Assembly (NCBI GenBank): GCA_963662515.1
Contig: OY759675.1
Span: 310,001 to 374,000 of the forward strand
Reading direction: 5' to 3'
Source of the DNA: JAFGDI01 sp963662515
GTDB taxonomy: Bacteria > Planctomycetota > Phycisphaerae > Sedimentisphaerales > SM23-30
Length of the DNA stretch: 64,000 bases
Shown: piece by piece, positions 44,283 through 53,089 of the stretch
How the letters are laid out: every line of letters begins with the position of its first letter
How positions within the stretch are numbered: the first letter of the stretch is position 1
Translations under genes and position numbers: made by a program
Notes under the pieces: model-generated
The model's database searches: none
What the model was told of the DNA's origin: nothing
What the model saw: only the letters and a program-made list of their open reading frames with translations

Positions 44283-46931
44283 ATGCAGAATATAGATATA
44301 AGTAAGCTCACCCCGGCAATGCAGCAGTATGTTGGCTTTAAGCGTCAGTATCCTGAGGCTATATTGTTATTTCGTATGGGCGATTTTTACGAAACTTTTT
44401 ATGATGATGCCCGCACTTGTGCCCAGGTACTGGGTATTACTCTGACATGCCGCAATAAGAACAGTGATAATCCTGTACCGCTGGCCGGGCTGCCCTATCA
44501 TGCTATTGACAGTTATCTGCCCCGTCTTATCAAGGCCGGTTATAAGGTGGCTGTCTGTGAGCAGGTAGAAGACCCGGCAATCGCCAAGGGAGTGGTAAAA
44601 CGCGATGTGGTGCGATTGATAACGCCGGGCACATTAACTGAAGATAATCTACTTGGCGGTGCGGCAGAGAACTATCTCGCTGCTATCTGTTTTGAAGGTC
44701 AGGGGTCAGGCAAAAGTGGTTCCAATATGGTGGGGATATCCTGGGTTGACCTTTCTACAGGGCAGTTTTTTGCTCAGATGACTGAAATACGCTTTTTGAT
44801 CGATGAGCTGGTTCGGATAAGTCCGTCAGAATGTCTGATCACTCAGGAGCGAGAGGACCTTCCGCCAGATTTTGCCCGGCAATTAGCAGAAGTTATTGGG
44901 ACGGTGGTTACTGCCCGCCCGGGTTGGTCTTTTGATTCGCGTCAGGGCTATGAGGAATTAACTGGTATTTTGCGTGCCGGGTCATTAGAAGGCTTTGGGT
45001 TTTCTGAGCCTGACTGCTCTATTGCTTCGGCCGGGGTAATTATCGATTATCTAAAAGAGACGCAGAAGATCGCACTGGATCATATTACTTCGCTGCGAAA
45101 GATAAAGAGAGAGTCATTTTTACAGTTAGATCAGGTTACTTTACGGTCGCTGGAAATAGAACGGACTATTCGTGAAGGGCATACAGCCGGTTCCCTGCTG
45201 GGCAGTATAGATGAGACTCGTTCAGCAATGGGTACAAGGAAATTGCGACATTGGATATGTTATCCACTCAATAATCTTAACGAGATACATCGTCGTCAAG
45301 GGGCAGTAGCAGAGTTGGCAGGCTTTGACAATGTTCGGGATAGTCTCCGTTCAGTACTCAGGGAGGTTACAGATATAGAGCGCATTGCTACCCGTATCAG
45401 TACTGGCAGAGCTGTACCGCGAGACCTGCTTGGACTGGCACAGGCATTAAGGCAATTGCCGGTTTTGAAAGAGGTACTGTCAGGTTGTAGCAGTGAATTA
45501 CTGGTAGAATTGTCTGGGCAGTGCGATAATTTTGAGACTTTGACATCTCTGATAGAGTCAGCGATCAGTCCTGAGGCTGGCATGTCTATTCGAGATGGTA
45601 ATATAATTAATACTGGTTATGATCCTGAAGTTGACCGTCTGCGCGGCTTGTGTCATGATGGTCAGGCCTGGCTGGCCAGTTATCAGAAAAAGTTGATAGA
45701 GCAGACCGGTTTGACAAATCTTAAGGTTGGTTATAATAAGGTCTTTGGCTATTATGTCGAATTGAGTCAGGCTCAGGCTGAAAAAGCACCTGTTCATTTT
45801 GTGCGTAAGCAAACTTTGAAAAATGCCGAGCGATATATTACCGATGAGCTTAAGCAGTATGAGACAGAAGCTCTTACTGCTGAGCAGCGTAGTAAAGAGC
45901 TGGAAGAGCGAATATTCCATGAGGTTCGTCGTGAGGTGGCAACCTATACGCTCAGATTGCAGCAGGCAGCCGAGACAGTAGCAGAGATTGATGTGTTGGC
46001 CAGCTTTGCTTATATAGCGCGAACCAGAAATTATTGTCAGCCTGAGGTTCATGCCGGTCACGATCTGGAGATAAAAGAAGGGCGGCATCCGGTGCTTGAT
46101 GTTCAGTTGGGTGGCAAGTTCGTTCCCAACGATGTTGCATTAGGTGGCCGTTTTGGTGATGTTGGTATTATTACCGGTCCAAATATGTCAGGTAAGAGTA
46201 CTTATATTCGTCAGACTGCTTTGCTGGTATTGCTGGCGCATACCGGTAGTTTTATACCGGCCAGGTCGGCCCAGGTCGGGCTGACTGATCGCATTTTCAC
46301 CAGGGTTGGGGCTGCTGATGAACTTACTCGTGGTCAGTCAACCTTCATGGTAGAGATGCTCGAAACGGCTAACATAATAAATAATGCTACAGATCGTTCT
46401 CTGGTTATTCTCGATGAAGTTGGCAGGGGGACAAGCACTTATGACGGTCTGAGTCTGGCCTGGGCAATAACTGAGCACATTGCTGGTGTTATCAAGTGCC
46501 GCACTTTGTTTGCTACTCACTATCATGAGATAACAGAGCTGTGTGAGTTGTATGATAATGTGAAGAATTATAATGTTGCAGTGCGTGAATGGAAAGATGA
46601 TGTTGTCTTTCTCCATAAGATATTAAAAGGCCGAACAGACAAGAGTTATGGTATTCATGTAGCCCGCCTTGCGGGAATGCCCCAGAGCATAATTTCTCGT
46701 AGTAAAGAGATATTGCAGGAGCTGGAGAGTAATTTTTCTCGTGAGGCTCATCGTCCGCAGCTTACCGGTAAGTTGGGTAAAAAAGATACCGCCGGCCAGA
46801 TGTTGCTTTTCAGTAATCAGCCAACCGACCCGCTTTTAATTAAGCTCAAAAATATGGATCTGGATAATCTTACCCCTATGCAGGCGATCAATCTGCTGCA
46901 TGAGATAAAAAGCGATCTTGAATCCCGCTAG
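44283..46931 (+). CDS. mutS: DNA mismatch repair protein MutS
   Basis: MutS recognises mismatches and starts repair. The mismatch-reading motif is MGDFYETFYDDA (Phe-x-Glu) in the N-terminal domain. The ATPase domain has Walker A GPNMSGKSTYIRQ, LTRGQSTFMVEM, Walker B LVILDEVGRGTSTYDG and FATHYHEI. The clamp and lever regions between are complete. Length (882 residues) is that of full MutS, not MutS2. mutL is not adjacent. No clear ribosome site precedes the ATG at 44283. Confidence 0.96.
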   Translation: MQNIDISKLTPAMQQYVGFKRQYPEAILLFRMGDFYETFYDDARTCAQVLGITLTCRNKNSDNPVPLAGLPYHAIDSYLPRLIKAGYKVAVCEQVEDPAIAKGVVKRDVVRLITPGTLTEDNLLGGAAENYLAAICFEGQGSGKSGSNMVGISWVDLSTGQFFAQMTEIRFLIDELVRISPSECLITQEREDLPPDFARQLAEVIGTVVTARPGWSFDSRQGYEELTGILRAGSLEGFGFSEPDCSIASAGVIIDYLKETQKIALDHITSLRKIKRESFLQLDQVTLRSLEIERTIREGHTAGSLLGSIDETRSAMGTRKLRHWICYPLNNLNEIHRRQGAVAELAGFDNVRDSLRSVLREVTDIERIATRISTGRAVPRDLLGLAQALRQLPVLKEVLSGCSSELLVELSGQCDNFETLTSLIESAISPEAGMSIRDGNIINTGYDPEVDRLRGLCHDGQAWLASYQKKLIEQTGLTNLKVGYNKVFGYYVELSQAQAEKAPVHFVRKQTLKNAERYITDELKQYETEALTAEQRSKELEERIFHEVRREVATYTLRLQQAAETVAEIDVLASFAYIARTRNYCQPEVHAGHDLEIKEGRHPVLDVQLGGKFVPNDVALGGRFGDVGIITGPNMSGKSTYIRQTALLVLLAHTGSFIPARSAQVGLTDRIFTRVGAADELTRGQSTFMVEMLETANIINNATDRSLVILDEVGRGTSTYDGLSLAWAITEHIAGVIKCRTLFATHYHEITELCELYDNVKNYNVAVREWKDDVVFLHKILKGRTDKSYGIHVARLAGMPQSIISRSKEILQELESNFSREAHRPQLTGKLGKKDTAGQMLLFSNQPTDPLLIKLKNMDLDNLTPMQAINLLHEIKSDLESR

Positions 46932-47190
46932 CAAACGGTGAATATAAGCCCAGAGTCTCACTGTATTGAGTTTTCACAGGTTAATGTATGATTGAGTGTT
47001 ATCTATCTTGATTTTGAGACAATTCGACTTAATGCTTATATCTTATTGCTTTCGCCTGACTTGTATTGTTATGTTGAGTGTGTTTTGAATAGTTTTTTTA
47101 CGCTGGATAGAATTAGTGGTTTTAAGGTTTGTATGGTTTGCATGGATTGTTTTTGAGTCCTATAACTATCTGGTTCTCTAAAAAAAAACT

Positions 47191-47217
47191 AAAAACCCTG
47201 ATTTATTGGTTTTTTTT
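47191..47217 (+). terminator. candidate AT-rich terminator between mutS and flagellin
   Basis: AAAAACC (47191-47197) and GGTTTTT (47208 onward) form a 7-bp stem followed by a T-run of eight. It lies 260 bases behind mutS, so it may end a read-through transcript. Confidence 0.4.
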
Positions 47218-47390
47218 ATTTAACTTGTTTATTCGTCATATTCATCATACTTCATATCTTAATGTTCAATATTCAGGCCTTTATCTCGTTTATTATTGGA
47301 CTTATCCCTGTTTTAATGTTTTTCCGTATGGTCTTTAAGTTAAAAATACATTTTTAAACAGTAAAATCATTAAATTCCATTTTCACCTTT

Positions 47391-47418
47391 TAAAGTCGGT
47401 CTTTAGCGTCGTCGATGT
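47391..47418 (+). promoter_or_regulatory. candidate sigma-28 (flagellar) promoter
   Basis: TAAAG (47391) and GTCGATGT (47411-47418) resemble the TAAA/GCCGATAA pair of flagellar sigma-28 promoters, with a 16-base gap instead of the usual 15. It is the only such pair I found before the flagellin gene and would give a leader of about 330 bases. Confidence 0.4.
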
Positions 47419-47424
47419 GCTTCA

Positions 47425-47749
47425 TGTCATGGGAGAGGCATAGAGCGCCCAGGCAGGAAAAATTAAAACAGGAACGAAATATAATGGTATGCGTTAGACA
47501 CAATTTATCGAGCAGTGACAACCGGTGGAGGGAAGGGCCTATGAACTGACAAAGTCGAGACCGGCTCAGTCCGGTATGCGTTAACGATATACACTAGATT
47601 ATGATTATTTGTTGATATTTGAAAATTAAACCAGATTGTAACCTTTGCTAAATTCGTCTCCGGTGGGTTAAACAGTAATACGGATTTTGGAAATCAGTAC
47701 CCGGTAAAGAAGGTTGCAATCAACAAATGAAACCCCAGGAGGTAACATT
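47425..47749 (+). ncRNA. long flagellin leader, candidate structured RNA
   Basis: About 325 bases between the candidate promoter and the flagellin start have no coding frame but more G and C than the flanks. GGTATGCGTTA occurs twice (47486-47496 and 47573-47583). Between the copies ACTGA (47545-47549), CCGG (47561-47564), TCAGT (47566-47570) and CCGG (47571-47574) are ordered so that the two helices would cross, a possible H-type pseudoknot. I could not match it to a riboswitch consensus I know. The upstream part of the gap (46932-47390) is T-rich and featureless apart from the terminator-like stem. Confidence 0.3.
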
Positions 47750-49213
47750 ATGAGCAGAATTAACACAAATGTAACGGCTATGACCAGTACCCGAATCCTT
47801 AACCAGAATAATGATTCATTGAATGTATCACTGGAAAGATTAAGTACCGGTTTGAAGATCAACCGCGGTGCTGACGACCCGGCCGGTTTGATCGCGTCTG
47901 AGAATCTGTCAAAGCAGATCAAAGGTACTGAAACAGGTATTAAGAACGCAGAAAGAGCTAATACCATTATAGCAACAGCAGATGGCGCATTAGGCGAGAT
48001 AAGTGACATGCTTACCGAGCTGCAGGGCCTTCTGGGTGAAGTAGCGAATAAAGGTGGTATGAGCCAGGAAGAAATTGAAGCTAATCAGCTTCAGGCAGAC
48101 TCGATCCTGAATACGATCGATCGTATTGCTAACTCAACCGAGTTCCAGGGCATTAAACTGCTCAATGGTAACTTTGATTATACAGTAAGTGGTGGTACAG
48201 CAACAACCTTTACCAGTGCTGTTAACGACCTCAAGGTAAATGGTGCCAAGTTAATTGATGGTGCAGCTATGACTGTTACCGTATCAGTTACAACATCTGC
48301 TCAGACTGGTAAGGCATACCTCTCTGGTGCTGTTTCTGGTGCACTGACTGTTAAGGTTGGTTCTAATCGTGGTAATACTGAGCTGACCTTTGCCAGTGGT
48401 ACTTCAGTTGCTAATGTAGCAACCAGTATCAATGCCGTTAAAGAAGTTACCGGCGTATCAGCTACAGTTAGTTCAAATAATGTAACCATTAAACTTAATA
48501 GTGTTGATTATGGAACAGATTCTTATGTTAGTGTTGAGAAATTGACCAGTGGCAATAACAGGCTCAGAATTCTGGGTTCTAATGTTACCACAGGTGCCAA
48601 GGCAGCAGAGACTACTAACATGAAAGACTTTGGTGTTAATGCTATCGCAACTGTCAACGGTACAGAGGCTGTGGCTAATGGTAAGAAACTGTCGATCAAG
48701 ACTGCTATGATTGATGCCGAGATGACTCTGGCTGATGGCAGAGCAACAACACTGGGTACCAGCTCATTCACTATTACTGGTGGTGGTGCAGACTTTGCGA
48801 TCGGTGCTGTAGTAGATGCTATCGGTCTGGAAGCTGTAGGTATTAAAGATGTTTCATCTTCTTCATTGGGTACTACTGACGATGGCCGTCTCAGTACGCT
48901 CAAGAGCGGTGGTGATAACTCACTGAGTTCTGATAACCTTTATACCGCCCAGAGAATTCTCAATACCTCGATCAAGGATGTGTCTAAGATGCGTGGTCGT
49001 CTGGGTTCATTCCAGAAGAATACTCTGGAAAAGACTATAAATACCCTGACCGTGGCCAATGAGAATCTGGCCAGCGCTCAGTCTGCTATCAGAGATACAG
49101 ACTTTGCCAGTGAGACATCATCAATGACGAGGTCTCAGATCCTGGTTCAGTCTGCTACCAGCGTACTGGCTCAGGCCAACTCTGCTCCGCAGAGCATACT
49201 CCAGTTGCTGTAA
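47750..49213 (+). CDS. flagellin
   Basis: The conserved D0/D1 ends define it: MSRINTNVTAMTSTRILNQN with LERLSTGLKINRGADDPAGL at the N-terminus, and LASAQSAIRDTDFASETSSM with ILVQSATSVLAQANSAPQSI at the C-terminus. The variable centre (about residues 150-390) is rich in Thr, Ser, Val and Ala. Length is 487 residues. CAGGAGGT at 47736-47743 gives a very strong ribosome site for ATG 47750. It is a single-gene unit ended by a strong terminator, with no chaperone (fliS) or other flagellar gene nearby. Confidence 0.95.
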   Translation: MSRINTNVTAMTSTRILNQNNDSLNVSLERLSTGLKINRGADDPAGLIASENLSKQIKGTETGIKNAERANTIIATADGALGEISDMLTELQGLLGEVANKGGMSQEEIEANQLQADSILNTIDRIANSTEFQGIKLLNGNFDYTVSGGTATTFTSAVNDLKVNGAKLIDGAAMTVTVSVTTSAQTGKAYLSGAVSGALTVKVGSNRGNTELTFASGTSVANVATSINAVKEVTGVSATVSSNNVTIKLNSVDYGTDSYVSVEKLTSGNNRLRILGSNVTTGAKAAETTNMKDFGVNAIATVNGTEAVANGKKLSIKTAMIDAEMTLADGRATTLGTSSFTITGGGADFAIGAVVDAIGLEAVGIKDVSSSSLGTTDDGRLSTLKSGGDNSLSSDNLYTAQRILNTSIKDVSKMRGRLGSFQKNTLEKTINTLTVANENLASAQSAIRDTDFASETSSMTRSQILVQSATSVLAQANSAPQSILQLL

Positions 49214-49242
49214 TAGTCAGAAAATATTCAGAATGTATAAAA

Positions 49243-49278
49243 GGGTCTGGCGCAATGATGCTGCCAGGCCCTTTTTTT
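49243..49278 (+). terminator. strong intrinsic terminator of the flagellin gene
   Basis: GGGTCTGGC (49243-49251) pairs with GCCAGGCCC (49263-49271) through one G-T pair, followed by seven T. Confidence 0.9.
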
Positions 49279-49470
49279 GCGCATTTACGAAAATGGCTGG
49301 CGCAAAAATTGCGCATGCTTGACAATATAAATAGAATTTTACTTCAAGAAATTTTATATTTACAGTGAGGCGGTAAATAGTGGTACTGTAAATCATTTAA
49401 ATAAGATATTTTGTGTATTATTATACAATAGTAGATGGGTTGTGTTGTAATTTTGACTTAAATCGCTTTT

Positions 49471-49487
49471 CTGGCATGCTTTTTGCT
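49471..49487 (+). promoter_or_regulatory. sigma-54 (RpoN) promoter of the polysaccharide cluster
   Basis: The sequence CTGGCAT-G-CTTT-TTGCT matches every position of the -24/-12 consensus YTGGCAYRNNNNTTGCW. It lies about 125 bases before the export-lipoprotein gene, the first gene of the cluster. The rest of the 49279-49613 gap has a GCGCAA/TTGCGC inverted pair near 49304 and an ATATCG/CGATAT hairpin near 49573, but no gene. Confidence 0.75.
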
Positions 49488-49613
49488 TTTTTGTAATTGC
49501 GGACGATTTTATATCTATTAAAAATAGGTCCGGCTCTGTGGACAGGGCGGCAAAATTAAGACATGTGGCTATATCGTTTAGCGATATTGCCAGTAATAAA
49601 ACTGTAGGATCAG

Positions 49614-50765
49614 GTGAAAAACAACATTACAACGGAGTTGATGTTGTCTGATGGATCGGGCAAGGATGCCAACAGTTCAGGATGGGCTGTTACCAGGATC
49701 TTTCGGACCAGGAGAGGCAGGTATTTGCTGATATTGCTGATGCAGATGGCGTTGGCAATGTTTTCTGGCTGCGCCGACCTTGAGCCTAGCAGTTATCAGG
49801 AGGTAGAGCGGTTTTTAGCCGCCGGGCCGATAACCCCGGAGCTTGATGGTGAGCTTATGGTTGCTTCTTGTTGGAAGCAGCAGCATTATCGGTTGGTATG
49901 TGGGGACATTATTGAGCTGGAGATGCCAGCGATAATGAAGGTCAGTGCCAGTGAATTGCCAGAGTGGTCGGGCAAGCGAGAGCCGTATAGTTGTCGGGTC
50001 GATGACAAAGGGCGGATAAATCTTCCTGTTATTGGTCAGGTATCAGCCGCGGGTCTTACTCTTACCGAATTGGAAAGCAAGTTATCCCAGATCTATTACC
50101 CGCGTTATGTGGTCACTAATCCTTCAATAGTTGCATCGGTGCGAGAATACTGCACTGCCCGGGTATCGGTTGTTGGTGCTGTCAAGGAAAGTGGTATCTA
50201 TGAGTTAAGGTCAAATGAAATGTCACTGGTAAATCTGCTGATGAAAGCCGGTGGTATTGCAGAAGATGGTGCTGCGGTTATTCGGATTGCTCATAGTGAT
50301 GGTGGCGATTATAGTAAGCCGATAGTATTGCCGGTGAAGGGTTATAATGTCCCCTTTGATGATGCGGTTTTGAAAAATGGTGATACGGTAATAGTTGAGC
50401 CGCTGCTGGCCCAGACTTTCACAGTTGTTGGCCTGGTCAAACGACCAGGTGCTTTTCCATTTACACCCGGTATCAGATATAATCTGATGCAGGCTCTGGC
50501 TTATGCCGGCGGGTTAGATGAAGTTGCTGCACCTAAATATGTTCGTATATATCGACAGGCATCCGATGGCGAGATAGTTTCAGCCTTATTCCCGCTTCAT
50601 GGCAGAGAGGCCGAATCGTCATTGGCAGTTAATCTCAAGCCCGGCGATGTAATTGCTGTTGAGCCTACGCAACGAACCCGTACCCGTAAGTTGTTGGCAG
50701 AGATCGTACAGTTCAATCTGGGTATGCAGACAATGTACCGTCTGGATAATAAGGATTCAGATTAA
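49614..50765 (+). CDS. polysaccharide export lipoprotein (Wza/EpsA-like)
   Basis: This outer-membrane exporter has a hydrophobic segment with lipobox MFSGC after an unusually long 40-residue charged leader. The Poly_export domain begins at YRLVCGDIIELEM and includes VDDKGRINLPVIGQVSAAGL and LSQIYYPRYVVTNPSIVA. Two SLBB segments follow: VSVVGAVKESGIYELR and FTVVGLVKRPGAFPFTPGI. Start is GTG 49614 (downstream of TAGGA); an internal start nearer the signal segment is possible. Length is 383 residues. It opens the exopolysaccharide operon behind the sigma-54 promoter. Confidence 0.88.
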   Translation: MKNNITTELMLSDGSGKDANSSGWAVTRIFRTRRGRYLLILLMQMALAMFSGCADLEPSSYQEVERFLAAGPITPELDGELMVASCWKQQHYRLVCGDIIELEMPAIMKVSASELPEWSGKREPYSCRVDDKGRINLPVIGQVSAAGLTLTELESKLSQIYYPRYVVTNPSIVASVREYCTARVSVVGAVKESGIYELRSNEMSLVNLLMKAGGIAEDGAAVIRIAHSDGGDYSKPIVLPVKGYNVPFDDAVLKNGDTVIVEPLLAQTFTVVGLVKRPGAFPFTPGIRYNLMQALAYAGGLDEVAAPKYVRIYRQASDGEIVSALFPLHGREAESSLAVNLKPGDVIAVEPTQRTRTRKLLAEIVQFNLGMQTMYRLDNKDSD

Positions 50766-50791
50766 ATATAAAAAGGCAAGTAATTAGTAAA

Positions 50792-52918
50792 TTGGAATAT
50801 CAACCGATACAACCAGAATTTAAGAATGAATATGCTCTGCAGGATATGCAGCAGAGGCAGGGGATGTTGGCGCGGGTGGTGTCGAAACGCTGGCGAATAA
50901 TTATGGCCTCAGCGGTTGTCGCATTTGGTATTACTTCAGCCTGGACTTATGTCAGCCCGACAAAGTACAGCGTTTCCAGCAGGCTCTTTGTTGAGCATAA
51001 GTCGCCACGACTTATGGCTGAGCAGAATAATCTTATGTCTGGTTCGCGTAATTTCCTCAGTGCTCAGGCAGAGATGGTCCGTTCAATGCCGGTTATTTCC
51101 GAAATGCTTGCCAATCCTGATATTGTGTCATTGCTGCATCAGGCGGGGATTACTGATCAGATCGATTTTTTGCGTAATAAGATAAATGTTAGTGCCGGTC
51201 TGAAAGATGATATCGTAACGGTGGCTGGAGTAACTACTGAACCGCTCTGGCTGGCAGATATAATAAATTCCATGGTCGATACTTATATTGCCTATAATAA
51301 TCGGGTGAATAATCGGACTTCACTGGCTGTTGTACACTTATTGCAGAAGGAAAAAGATAAAACCGATGTCGAACTGCTTACCAAGCAGACCAAGCTGCGA
51401 GAACTGGCCCGTGAAAACGGCGTTATCGACTTTGAGCGGGAAGGTACCAATATAGAGATAACCCGACTGGCAAAAATATCTGAGGTACTAACCGAGTCGG
51501 AATTGGAACTTGCTTCGGTGCAAACACTATATGATACGGTAAATGCCCTGGCTGATAAGCCGGATCAGATCCGTGCTATGGCAGTAGCTGAAGGTAAGTA
51601 CGCTAATTATCTTACACAGGAAAACAGTCTTCGACTCCGGCTGCAAGAGCTGGAAATGCAGTTGGGCCAGCTTAATCAGCAGGCAACCCTGGAGCATCCG
51701 GCGGTTGCGGCTACCTGGGAGGAAATATCCTCTGTTCGCCGGCAGTTAGATGAGATAACCTTCAGATTGGCCCGCGAATATACGGATAGCATTATCCATA
51801 AATGGGTGGTCTGTACGCGTAATGTAAACGAAAATAAACGCCGACTGGAAGAGCAAAAGTCTATCGCCTGGGCACTCAATTCAAAGGCTACGGAATATGC
51901 CCTGCTCAAAAATGATATTGATCGTTTGGAAGATATCTGCTCAACACTCGACCGGCGTATCAAGGAAGAGACTGTTTCGGCTGGCTCTGAGTCAATGAAT
52001 ATTACTATATTGGAGCGAGCAGATGTTCCTTCCAGCGTCCCGGTTTCGAGTCGGGCAAAAGCTATGGCAATGGGTCTTATCGCCGGTTTATGGCTGGGGC
52101 TGGCTCTGGGCTTTATTCGCGAGCTTACCGATAAGAATGTGCGGACTACTGAAGATGTTAATGAGGCTACTTCTTTGCCGTTGCTGGGAAGTATCCCGGC
52201 GTTAGATACGCAGGATGGTATTCGTAAACATGGGCTTATAACTCAGGTAGATGCCTCTTCTCAGGCGGCTGAGGCCTTTCGCGAGATATGGTCGGCTCTG
52301 TATTATCGTGGTATTCGCGATAATCGTCGGGCTGTTATGATCACTTCGCCACAGGCCGGAGCCGGTAAGTCGTTTATAGCGAGTAATCTGGCGATAATCA
52401 TGGCTCATGCCGGGCAGCGGGTATTGTTAATTGACGCTGACCTGCGTAACCCGACCCAGCATAAGATACATGGCAGTTCGGCCTGGCTGCGTGCCGGGCT
52501 GGCGGATATACTTGAGGGCGGGCTCGATGTGCTGCCCAATTGCATTATCAGTACATCTATAGCTAATCTTGATGTGCTCAGCAGCGGCTCAGGCAGCTTT
52601 ACTCATTCGGAGCTATTGGCTGGCGATGTATTCCGGCAAATGCTCGAGGTATTGAAAAACAGCTACGACCGGATAATTATCGATACTCCACCAGTACTGG
52701 AATTAGCTGATGCCAGAATAATGGCCAGTGTCTGCGATAGCACCGTTCTGGTAGTGCGAGCCGATAAGAGCCGCCGGGAACAATGCACTCAGGCAACGGC
52801 TATCTTATCCGCCATCGGAGCCGAACTCGCCGGCGTAATTGTGAACGATATCGCTGTTAATAAAAACAGCTATAACTATAAGAGCTATCAATACGATAAT
52901 AAAGATTCTGTCCGCTAA
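50792..52918 (+). CDS. polysaccharide co-polymerase / tyrosine autokinase (Wzc-like)
   Basis: The N-terminal part is a Wzz-type chain-length domain: a membrane helix at about residues 33-52 (RIIMASAVVAFGITSAW), an external coiled-coil region, and a second helix near 425 (KAMAMGLIAGLWLGLALGF). The cytoplasmic BY-kinase follows with Walker A SPQAGAGKSFIASNLA, Walker A' VLLIDADLRNPTQH and Walker B RIIIDTPPVLE. A Tyr cluster at the C-terminus (SYNYKSYQYDN) is the expected autophosphorylation site. Start is TTG 50792, with only a weak AAAGGC upstream. Length is 708 residues. Confidence 0.9.
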   Translation: MEYQPIQPEFKNEYALQDMQQRQGMLARVVSKRWRIIMASAVVAFGITSAWTYVSPTKYSVSSRLFVEHKSPRLMAEQNNLMSGSRNFLSAQAEMVRSMPVISEMLANPDIVSLLHQAGITDQIDFLRNKINVSAGLKDDIVTVAGVTTEPLWLADIINSMVDTYIAYNNRVNNRTSLAVVHLLQKEKDKTDVELLTKQTKLRELARENGVIDFEREGTNIEITRLAKISEVLTESELELASVQTLYDTVNALADKPDQIRAMAVAEGKYANYLTQENSLRLRLQELEMQLGQLNQQATLEHPAVAATWEEISSVRRQLDEITFRLAREYTDSIIHKWVVCTRNVNENKRRLEEQKSIAWALNSKATEYALLKNDIDRLEDICSTLDRRIKEETVSAGSESMNITILERADVPSSVPVSSRAKAMAMGLIAGLWLGLALGFIRELTDKNVRTTEDVNEATSLPLLGSIPALDTQDGIRKHGLITQVDASSQAAEAFREIWSALYYRGIRDNRRAVMITSPQAGAGKSFIASNLAIIMAHAGQRVLLIDADLRNPTQHKIHGSSAWLRAGLADILEGGLDVLPNCIISTSIANLDVLSSGSGSFTHSELLAGDVFRQMLEVLKNSYDRIIIDTPPVLELADARIMASVCDSTVLVVRADKSRREQCTQATAILSAIGAELAGVIVNDIAVNKNSYNYKSYQYDNKDSVR

Positions 52919-53089
52919 TCCCCCTGCTTTTGGTCTTTTCCTTTCCGAAATCCAGGGTAGAAATGAATATTTAAGCGAACCGACGGGGACGGAGTCTGCG
53001 CGGAGGTGTGTGGAATTGGTGTAATAAATGCGTATTTGATAACATATCAAGGGCAGACGGCAATAATATAACATGAAAGAATATTTAAA
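52919..53089 (+). other. 171-bp junction before the flippase gene, with a 9-codon upstream frame
   Basis: The gap breaks the otherwise tight operon. It holds GACGGGGACGGAGTC at about 52981-52995, a motif I know from dispersed palindromic repeats in other genomes, here without its partner arm. A 9-codon frame (ATG 53073, stop TAA 53100-53102) overlaps AAGGAGG at 53101-53107. Confidence 0.35.

Noticed and set aside
47425..47749. Known riboswitch (cyclic-di-GMP-I or -II, cobalamin, TPP, ZTP) in the flagellin leader
   Set aside because: None of the core consensus strings that I know could be found; only a generic structured leader can be proposed.
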